Origin: Thermoguttaceae bacterium
GTDB taxonomy: Bacteria; Planctomycetota; Planctomycetia; Pirellulales; Thermoguttaceae
Assembly: GCA_025060325.1 (NCBI GenBank)
Contig: JANXBW010000002.1
Coordinates: forward strand, 124,001-188,000
Direction of reading: 5' to 3'
DNA length: 64,000 bases
Shown: in pieces, positions 38,127 to 45,098 of the stretch
Layout of the letters: the number at the start of each line of letters is the position of its first letter
Numbering within the stretch: position 1 is the first letter of the stretch
Notes under the pieces: model-generated
Told to the model about the DNA's origin: nothing
The model's input: the letters and a program-made list of their open reading frames with translations, nothing else
Database searches by the model: none
Made by a program: the position numbers and the translations under genes

Positions 38127-40376
38127 TTATTGTGGCAGGATCGGTTCCACCTGGAGGATAAGTGCGCTGCCCTCACCAAATTTCTTTCGATACCAATCTT
38201 CCCACCGCCCAAGGGCCGATCTTTGGTTGCGTGGGTCATCGCTAGGTCGATAACCAAGGTGTTGCCCCGCCTCCTGCTGGAGTCGCCAGGATGCCAGCAC
38301 GCGAACGGCCAAGGTGTCAGACCGAAGTGCGTCCACAAGTAGTCGCGCAGATTCTGCCGAAAGTGGGACACTGATCTCCAGGGCTACCGCTGCAATTCGT
38401 TCACTTTCTGGGCCATGGAAGCGTTTTGCTGCTGCTCGAATCCTTTCCGCAGCCGGTGAACCAGCCGAATAGGCCCTAGCGAGGAGCTGCCCGATTTCAT
38501 TCCAGCTCAATTGGTCGTCGCTATTTCCCAAAGCCTCCACAAGCGGCTCAAAATCTTCAACAACATGGAGGGCTCTGTAAGCCAGCCGACGTACCTCCTG
38601 CCTGCGGTGTCTCGCGAGCTCTCGCAACCGGACCAACACGGGCGTACCTTGATCGAGGCCATCGGCCACCACAGTCCGAGCCATTGCATCGATCTGGTCG
38701 AACTTACTCTCCCAGTTAGTCCACGCAGGGAGAGTCGCCGCCGGATTCGGTTTGCCTCCGCCGCCAATAACCAATTCCGACGGACTTTCCATGGAGAAAA
38801 TCTCGCCCGTTGAGAGGACGATGTTTCCTTTGCCGGCCAACCAGTACAAAGTGGCTAGCCGAGGTTCGGCATCCTTCGGCAAACTGGGTCCGCAAGATCG
38901 TCCATAAATCTCCACCGCGAACCGGGCACCGGGACTAGCTGCTACTATGGCCACGCCAATTGGTGGGCCAAGCTCAATTGTCCACTTTTCTGGAATATCC
39001 CGAAAAATCAAGTGACCAAAGGGTACTAGTACCTGAATATGCCCCGAGGTTTGCCCCGGCACAAAACTCACTTTCGTAGCGTCAAGTAGCCTAACCATAA
39101 GCTGGCCGTCAATTCGCAGCACCGGAGCAAATCTTGGCAGCGAGAGAAGATCACGCTTTGCGGGTACCGAATCTTGCCTCGCCAATCGGCACCAAGCGCT
39201 CTTAGCCTCGTCAAACACAAGCAGTACTTCGTCCTCGCTTAGGAGCTCGATCTTCAGCTCCCTGCCGACCTCGGACCGGGCGGGCTGCGGGGTACCCGAA
39301 GGCGCTCCACTTTCTGCCACCGGAGGTGCAGCCTGGCCAGGTTCCGAACGGCCGGCACCCTCTAAAAATTCCCGGAGAACACTTTCGGGCTGTTGCAACG
39401 GAGGCGTCTCTTCCGGCGGCTTCTGGCCAAGATTGGGGGGCTGCGACACCGAGGTCGTCGGCTGGGGCTGCGCCCCTGGAGGCAGTGCCGGCTCCTCGGG
39501 CGAAGTCTTGGAATCGAGGGAGGTGTTTGCGGCGGGTGGAGCCTCCCCGGCAGGTGAACCGCTCGGCGGAGAAGGCCCACCAACCGACTCTTGCGGGGGT
39601 GCTTCGGCCGGGCCAGGTTTGTCACCTGCGGCAGCTGCTGAGGCCTCGGTTTCCGACGCGGGAGGCGCACCCCGCGGAGAAGGCAGCTGGCTTTCCTGGT
39701 GCGGTCGCTGCGCGACCGTCACCAGCTCCTCTCGGGAAGCTCCCCGAAGAAAAGCCATGAGGGCACTGTCAGGCCGAAGCTGCCCAGTCAACAGCAAAAG
39801 ACCAATTACCCCAAAACCGAGGGCCAGCGCCCCCAGGAATGCCGTCAAGACCATGCGCACGACCAAGCGGGCGGCAGCCACTCGCGGACGAAGGGATTTT
39901 CGGCTCTTTTCCGCTTCAGCCGTTTGGGAAGCTTGCTGCGCTTCTCCCAAGGCAACATTCGCGGGGCTCTGCCCCAAAGCGCCAGCCGAGGAACTCTCGG
40001 CAATTGCATACATTCGCTGCCTAGATTCCTCCGAGATTTGCACCGGTTCGGTTAGCACTTTAGTAAGGATCAGGTGACAACTTGCGATTTCCGCCAGCTG
40101 CTGATCGGATTCAAAGCAGATTCGCTCGAAGTCCGGCACGCGCTCCGGCGGCAAAACATGATCCAGGTACTCGGCCACGGTGTTTGGATCGAGGTGGGTG
40201 CCTTCTTCATCCCCACTCACTAACTCCCCAGAACGACGCCGCAAAACCTCGCCGATCCGCTCCAATAGGTCCCGGGCGAATGCACTTTCTTCAATCTTGC
40301 GTGCAAGTTCCTCTGCCTCTTGGGGCGACAGCAGCCCGTGCCGATAGGCAAGCAGACTTCGTAGCGTTAGTCGCAT
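38127..40376 (-). CDS. Planctomycete membrane protein with Pro-rich linker and HEAT-like tail
   Basis: 749 residues from the ATG at 40376, which has GGAGG at 6 bases; the longer frame to 40472 lacks a site. The N-terminal part ('MRLTLRSLLAYRHGLLSPQEAEELARKIEES', 'DPNTVAEYLDHVLPPERV', 'ESDQQLAEIASCHLILT') is a cytoplasmic module I know from many planctomycete proteins. One membrane helix lies at about 170-195, then a Pro/Ala/Ser-rich spacer to about 370. A beta-rich domain follows (about 375-560), with a loosely FecR-like 'GHLIFRDIP' and 'STGEIFSME'. The last 150 residues look like HEAT-type helical pairs. It may link a cytoplasmic regulator to an envelope sensor; the function is unknown. Confidence 0.85.
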   Translation of the reverse strand: MRLTLRSLLAYRHGLLSPQEAEELARKIEESAFARDLLERIGEVLRRRSGELVSGDEEGTHLDPNTVAEYLDHVLPPERVPDFERICFESDQQLAEIASCHLILTKVLTEPVQISEESRQRMYAIAESSSAGALGQSPANVALGEAQQASQTAEAEKSRKSLRPRVAAARLVVRMVLTAFLGALALGFGVIGLLLLTGQLRPDSALMAFLRGASREELVTVAQRPHQESQLPSPRGAPPASETEASAAAAGDKPGPAEAPPQESVGGPSPPSGSPAGEAPPAANTSLDSKTSPEEPALPPGAQPQPTTSVSQPPNLGQKPPEETPPLQQPESVLREFLEGAGRSEPGQAAPPVAESGAPSGTPQPARSEVGRELKIELLSEDEVLLVFDEAKSAWCRLARQDSVPAKRDLLSLPRFAPVLRIDGQLMVRLLDATKVSFVPGQTSGHIQVLVPFGHLIFRDIPEKWTIELGPPIGVAIVAASPGARFAVEIYGRSCGPSLPKDAEPRLATLYWLAGKGNIVLSTGEIFSMESPSELVIGGGGKPNPAATLPAWTNWESKFDQIDAMARTVVADGLDQGTPVLVRLRELARHRRQEVRRLAYRALHVVEDFEPLVEALGNSDDQLSWNEIGQLLARAYSAGSPAAERIRAAAKRFHGPESERIAAVALEISVPLSAESARLLVDALRSDTLAVRVLASWRLQQEAGQHLGYRPSDDPRNQRSALGRWEDWYRKKFGEGSALILQVEPILPQ

Positions 40377-40830
40377 AGTCGTCCTCCGAACCGCGCGAAA
40401 TGCACCGATACCTCCCGCCCGGATGCTTTTCGGCCTTTCAAGCGCGCCCTTCCGAAATACCTGCGGCTTCAATCCGTTCCCCGTCCAATCACCTCTCGGG
40501 CCACGCCTTGTGGACCAAGGCTCAAGCGGTCATGCCCAGGGTTTTCGCACCCCCTAGACAACCTGGCCAAACCTCGCCCGTCTTCTTGCCAAATCCTACT
40601 GGCCCGGGTTTGAGCCCGGCGATTTCGCCCCAGACCCCAAGTTGGTCGGCCGGTTTCGGGGCGACCGTTGCCACCCAACCTAAATAGTGCCCTTCGCGGT
40701 ACGGTCTTCGTGCAAAATTTTTCCCATGAAAATCCTCCGAATAGGGCGAATAAGGCGCCGCCAATGTCAGCCGACCAAACGGGAAGCAACCCCAAACTCC
40801 GAGGTGGTCTCAGGAAAGGAACCCCGGGAT

Positions 40831-40923
40831 GGAAAGATCTCCATTGGATATGGGGACCGGGGTTTTCGAGACGACCAAGCGAGGTCAGTCTGGAGAAGAT
40901 CTCCAGGGAAATGGGGACCGGGG
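40831..40923. repeat. Two near-identical 30-base direct repeats, 61-base period
   Basis: Both copies contain AAGATCTCCA, then 5-6 variable bases, then ATGGGGACCGGGG. They span roughly 40834-40862 and 40896-40923. The second copy also has TGGAGA-AGA-TCTCCA, a small hairpin. Function unknown; candidates are a binding-site pair or a structured RNA element. Confidence 0.6.
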
Positions 40924-41460
40924 ACTGGGGCTCAAGGGAAAGCTTCTTTCGACGCGGACCCAGCCTAGGGGCCGGCCTCTTCGCCCGTCGGCAGATGTCG
41001 GCGAGCTACGGGCGGGGATAAGTGTACTTCAGACCAGCTTCCCCGGTCATAGCTTACGAGGCTTATGGGAAGAATCCGTTTGTTTGGAGTGCCGACGTGG
41101 CACGGCTGGAGGGGGACTCGCCCGGCGTGAAGCAATTCGGCGGGGCAGCGACGCACGATCTTTACCAACCGGCTATCCCGCGGAGGCGGTTGTCCCGAAG
41201 ATGGCACAAAAGTTGCGATCCCCCAAAAGCCAAAAAAACCAAAGACGGGCGGACCGAACGGGCGGGTGTCACCCGTTGCAAATGGCTCAAGAGAAGGAGT
41301 TAGCCAGGGTTTCGAAAAGTGGGCGCCTAGGGTTCGTCAAGCCCCGGGATCAGCTCCGAATAGCAGCCCAACGACGCATGGTAGGGCTAACCGGTTAGGC
41401 CACCAAAGCTTGTTGTCCCCGCGGGAGGAGCAAGCCAAATGTCTTGGCTGTAAATGATTT

Positions 41461-41501
41461 GCCCGGGGGCGGCGAAGATAAACGACCGCCGCGCCCCGGG
41501 C
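41461..41501 (-). terminator. Strong GC-rich hairpin downstream of the BBP7 gene
   Basis: GCCCGGGG-GCGGCG at 41461-41474 pairs with CGCCGCGCCCCGGGC-type sequence at 41486-41501 with one bulged base and an 11-base AT-rich loop. It lies about 140 bases after the BBP7 stop on its transcript. The flank is AT-rich (AAATCATTT) but lacks a true T-run. Confidence 0.45.
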
Positions 41502-41637
41502 TGATAGCTACGGATGGATGATGGGAATTTACTAATCGCCGACGTAAACGGCCCGCATAGCAGCTCCGGTCTTTCCTCCTGCCTCACCGGACAACTTCTC
41601 TACAAGAGCTCTACTGGCCGCCCTATCGTGTGGATAA

Positions 41638-42786
41638 TTATCGATTAAGGTCGAAGCCAAAGGTCACACCGTTGACAAATGCGTAATCATCGGCATTGTG
41701 GGAGACATCGATCCCCATATTCGGCACTTCGTAGTCAATGATGCGCGAGGCCCGAGCAATGTTGTCGATCCACATGCCGGTCCAGCCCACTCGAGCCGCG
41801 ATGGCCGAGGTGACCTGGTAGCTAAACGCGATCCGCAGTTCGACCATTGGGCTAAACTCGTCCTCATGTTCGCGATACACGAACGTAGTCGGGCCCATAT
41901 TGGAGATCTGATATTGCACCAAGGTGGTGGGGTCGAGGTTGCTGCCGAGGAACCCTTCCAGCTTGAGGTTTTGTTGATTGAATCCAAAGACGAACTTACT
42001 TTCCGCCGACCACGTCCACCGCCCGAACTTGCGGAACCACCGGGTGCCAACCTGTGGACCAATAACATGGTTCTCCGCAATGCTGGTCCATCGGCTTTCG
42101 TCGAGTGTTCCACCTGTACCCAGGACGAAGAAGTCATCGTCAAATTCGACGTACCGGGTGCCGGCCAAAAGTTCCAGGAAGCCACCAAACCGGTTGGGGT
42201 GCATCCTGTACACGTAGTTGAGTTCCAAGCCCCACAGGTCGACGCGGTTTCGTGCTTCAAGTTGCGTAAAGCGAACTGGCAAATTTTGGATGTTTGTCAA
42301 CCCGGCATCGATCGGACCTTGCAAGTGGTAACGAGGTGGTGCGCCAAACGGTGGGTCGGAAAAGACGACGCTCACCCCAGGGGCGATAAAGTTGTCCCGC
42401 TCGCGGAGTAGGTTGAACATGCTGAAATGCAAACCATGATGACGTCCTTGATTGCCAACGTCGAAGCGGTACCCGCCTTCGAATCCGCCGTCGATGAACC
42501 CGGTGGTCATGCTGTTGGTCTCGACGGCAGTGACCGTTTCCGACAAGTAGACAAGTCGGGTGGCTCCCTCTTTGCCAACAGTCGTCTTGCCTGGGCCGTT
42601 AATGTGCCAGGCAAGGCCCTCGAAGACGAAGAATAGGCCTTCATTAGCGCGGGGAGTGCTACCGAAGAAACTGATGTCCGGTGGGGCGAACCATTCCATC
42701 TTTTCGATGTCCTGGCCAAGGGCGATGGCCGCCCCACAACTCACCAGTGTTGCCAGAATCAGGAGCCTGATCGTCTTCCCGAACAT
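41638..42786 (-). CDS. BBP7 family outer-membrane beta-barrel protein
   Basis: 382 residues. A signal peptide ('RLLILATLVSCGAAIALGQD') is followed by alternating hydrophobic/aromatic strands throughout: 'GGFEGGYRFDVG', 'VDLWGLELNYVYRM', 'FGGFLELLAGTRYVEFDD', 'RIAFSYQVTSAIAARVGWTGMWIDNIARAS'. The end, 'DYAFVNGVTFGFDLNR', is the usual closing of planctomycete BBP7 barrels (PF07585). Such proteins are thought to be outer-membrane porins or structural barrels, with ligands unknown. A 13-base palindrome lies about 130 bases upstream of the start. Confidence 0.92.
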   Translation of the reverse strand: MFGKTIRLLILATLVSCGAAIALGQDIEKMEWFAPPDISFFGSTPRANEGLFFVFEGLAWHINGPGKTTVGKEGATRLVYLSETVTAVETNSMTTGFIDGGFEGGYRFDVGNQGRHHGLHFSMFNLLRERDNFIAPGVSVVFSDPPFGAPPRYHLQGPIDAGLTNIQNLPVRFTQLEARNRVDLWGLELNYVYRMHPNRFGGFLELLAGTRYVEFDDDFFVLGTGGTLDESRWTSIAENHVIGPQVGTRWFRKFGRWTWSAESKFVFGFNQQNLKLEGFLGSNLDPTTLVQYQISNMGPTTFVYREHEDEFSPMVELRIAFSYQVTSAIAARVGWTGMWIDNIARASRIIDYEVPNMGIDVSHNADDYAFVNGVTFGFDLNR

Positions 42787-42913
42787 GATCCCTTAGCACC
42801 CTTCAGAAGGATGTTCACTCTTGGGTGTTGACTTTTTGATTGACGTCCAGCAACGGGCTGATTGATGCACCATCGGCATACGGCCGCCGCCCTCAGAACA
42901 CTCTCCGTCAGTA

Positions 42914-42926
42914 CCGATAGTATCGG
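42914..42926. promoter_or_regulatory. Palindrome CCGATAGTATCGG upstream of BBP7
   Basis: A perfect 6-bp inverted repeat around a single central base, 128 bases before the BBP7 start codon, within a 360-base spacer that should hold its promoter. It could be an operator. No second copy was noticed. Confidence 0.35.
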
Positions 42927-43148
42927 ACAGATCGGCAAGAACAATTAGAAAGGAAGGCCAAACCCTCTCGGACGGCGTGAAAGTGGACAAGCTGAGCAAA
43001 GGGAATGATTTGGGAAAAGCCGGACGCCGAATCCGAACCTGCGGTTAAAACAAAACTTGCCGGCCATCATTTCCGGAGGTGCTTAAGCGGGTCAGTGGGT
43101 TCACCAGCCCCAGAAAAAGAGGATTGCGGAAAAGCCGGCAGCATGTCC

Positions 43149-43469
43149 TCAGGGGTTGGCCCTGGCCCACCAGGGTAGAAGCTTGGCACGGCGAGCTTCA
43201 GGCAAAGGGCGGTCGAATTCCCGAGGCCGTGCGCCCACGATCGGCGGCCCCGGTTCATTTTCCGGGAAGGGATCGAATTGTTGTGCCCGGCTCTGGCGAT
43301 AGCTGATAGGTGTGGGATCAAAAAGTCGGGGGAGCGCGAGCGTCTGGCAGCCGCCAGCGCTTGAGGCGGCCAATGCGAGCAAAATCTTAAGAATGGATTT
43401 GAAGGAGTAATTTGGGGAACATTTGTTGAGTGGGTCGAAAGTGTGCAGTTGGAGATTGTCGGCTTGCAC
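43149..43469 (-). CDS. Small planctomycete lipoprotein
   Basis: About 106 residues. A hydrophobic stretch 'ILKILLALAASSAGGC' ends in a lipobox Cys. The mature part reads 'YRQSRAQQFDPFPENEPGP' and 'VGARPREFDRPLPEARR'. I recall similar 'QRA..FDPYP...GP...RPR.F..P.PE' sequences in short planctomycete envelope proteins of unknown function. The frame is open to a GTG at 43529, but the GTG at 43469 has GAGGAG at 6 bases. That leaves a rather long 27-residue polar N-region before the hydrophobic core, so the start is not certain. It is downstream of no obvious partner. Confidence 0.65.
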   Translation of the reverse strand: MQADNLQLHTFDPLNKCSPNYSFKSILKILLALAASSAGGCQTLALPRLFDPTPISYRQSRAQQFDPFPENEPGPPIVGARPREFDRPLPEARRAKLLPWWARANP

Positions 43470-43529
43470 GCAAAGCTCCTCGCTCGGCTTTTTAACAGCA
43501 ATTCGGCCTCCAATTAGCTCTTCGGGCAC

Positions 43530-44128
43530 TATAGCGCCCTAAAACGGCCCAAGGTAAGGGGGTTTTTTCGCGACCCGAATTTTTCGCCTTGCCGCCAAAT
43601 TGCTAACAGATTTGCTTCTTCGAGTAAGCTGGTCTTTTGCCCCCAGTGACTTGAGAAGGTGAGCGGTCCGGTCTCGGCCCAGCCAACTATTAGTGGCTCC
43701 TGACGTAGGTGCAAGTGCCGGCGAAAAGCGGATGGACTTAAACGGAGCCTTATGGTGGCTGACAGCTTGGACATAATTTGGTTTTTATGGAGGTCGGGTG
43801 GTCAATTCGGGCCGATGACCCCGACGCGTCCCACCGCCCGGAGAACGGTCCTCAATTGACAAAGAATCGCCACTTCTTCCATAAGATTGATAAAGTTGGG
43901 CTCGGTCGCTTTGATGGCAGGCCGAGGGGGCCAGCCTGCATAAGCTTTACTAAGTATCGTTGTAAGCTCTGCCACAATCTTCGGTTGGTGAGAGACCGAA
44001 TGATGAGAGCAAGCTGACGGCCGGCGGCGCCGAGTTTTGGAGCTTTCGCTTTAATTCCCGAACTTGCCCTCCATGGTTCCGGTCCTTCCGGTATCTCTAC
44101 TTGCGGGGATGAAGGAGGAAGACAATTG
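43530..44128. other. Gene-free region upstream of two divergent genes
   Basis: Spacer between the small lipoprotein gene (minus) and the GGQ-domain gene (plus). An 81-codon minus-strand frame at 43529-43774 has an ATG but no ribosome-binding site and no recognisable features. Promoters for both neighbours are expected. Confidence 0.5.
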
Positions 44129-44680
44129 ATGTCCCCCGGAGCCGATCCGCAGACGAACTGGACAACACCCCCGGAGAGTGCGCTCCATCCGGCTTTCCTC
44201 ACCGGGCCGGATTTGCTTGCCCAGTGCCGGGTTGAGCGCCTCCGGCGCCGTGGTCCCGGCGGGCAGCATCGAAACAAGGTAGAAACTGGGATTCGGCTCT
44301 TGCATGTCCCGACCGGGGTTATGGCTGAAGCCGACGAACGCCGTAGTCAGGCGGAAAATCAATCCCGCGCCCTTTGGCGCTTGCGGTTGAAGCTTGCCCT
44401 GCAGGTTCGGCGGCCTTGCGGGTTCTATCCGCTGCATCCCAACTGGGCAAAACACCTCCAGCAAGGAAAAATCCGCTTGAATCCGGAGCACGAGGACTTT
44501 CCCAGCTTGCTGGCCGACTTGCTTGACAGAATTAGTTGGGATAAAGGCGAGATTCGACCTGTGGCGCAATCCCTTGGCTCAACGCCCAGTCAGATAATTT
44601 CGCTTTTGCGCAAGGAGCCCGCGGCTCTCAGTCTGGTCAATAGTTGGCGGGCTTCGGTAGGAAAATCGGCGCTTCGGTAG
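44129..44680 (+). CDS. Release-factor-like peptidyl-tRNA hydrolase (RF-1 domain, GGQ)
   Basis: About 183 residues. 'RRRGPGGQHRNKVETGIRLLHVPTG' holds the GGQ motif (residues 44-46) that triggers ester hydrolysis in the ribosomal peptidyl-transferase centre. 'AEADERRSQAENQSRALWRLRLKL' completes the RF-1 domain. There is no stop-codon-recognition domain, so it belongs to the ArfB/ICT1/PrfH-like group that frees stalled ribosomes or acts on special substrates. The C-terminal part (about 110-183) is helical, not the Lys-rich tail of ArfB, and contains a helix-turn-helix-like 'VAQSLGSTPSQIISLLR'. Start: ATG at 44129 behind AAGGAGG; a TTG just before it is the alternative. Confidence 0.88.
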   Translation: MSPGADPQTNWTTPPESALHPAFLTGPDLLAQCRVERLRRRGPGGQHRNKVETGIRLLHVPTGVMAEADERRSQAENQSRALWRLRLKLALQVRRPCGFYPLHPNWAKHLQQGKIRLNPEHEDFPSLLADLLDRISWDKGEIRPVAQSLGSTPSQIISLLRKEPAALSLVNSWRASVGKSALR

Positions 44681-45098
44681 GCGGGTCCGCACGGTTCGTG
44701 ATGGGAGCAGCCCGTGTCACCCGTAGAAAGCGAGCGCGGGAATTTGCGTAAAGTTGCCCGCCACGAGCTGCTTGCACGGCCAGCCCCGGCGTCCGAAGCC
44801 GTGGCCTTACCTGGTGATTAAGCCCAAGCGTTTGCTCCGGCCTTAACAACGGGTGGGCAGATGAGCATTGGGCAGGGGAAAAGTATTGAGCGGCGTAAAC
44901 GATTCTCTTACCCGGTGGATCTCCGTGATCGAATGGTTGACTATAAGGCCTGCGGATACAAAGCGGGATTTCTAAGGCGCAGTGGTTCCCTCAACCGCGT
45001 TGACGTTGCCTGACCGGCTCTTCGGCGGAGCCACTTCCGGGCAAATAGCTGCGCAGTTGCGACATGGATCGCAAAGGCCAAATCGATATTGGTGACCG
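44681..45098. other. Spacer upstream of the Hsp70-like gene
   Basis: No gene recognised. No clear ribosome-binding site is visible before the Hsp70-like start beyond a GGTGA about 5 bases upstream. Confidence 0.5.

Larger units (their letters stand above)
40377..41637. other. 1.26-kb region without a recognisable gene
   Basis: Lies between the HEAT-tail membrane protein and the BBP7 gene, both on the minus strand. It contains a pair of near-identical direct repeats (40831-40923) and a strong GC-rich hairpin (41461-41501). A 189-codon open frame on the plus strand has no ribosome-binding site and an Arg/Gly/Ser-rich, non-protein-like composition. Confidence 0.55.

Noticed and set aside
39433-40077. 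Plus-strand 214-codon open frame
   Set aside because: Antisense to the Pro/Ala-rich part of the membrane protein at 38.1-40.4 kb; the composition mirrors that bias.
40829-41398. Plus-strand 189-codon open frame
   Set aside because: Composition is Arg/Gly/Ser-rich and irregular, there is no ribosome-binding site, and it spans the direct repeats and approaches the hairpin.
43067-43513. Alternative minus-strand frame over the small lipoprotein
   Set aside because: It lacks a signal or known motif, whereas the chosen frame has a lipobox and planctomycete-type mature sequence. A frameshift joining the two near 43.15 kb cannot be excluded.
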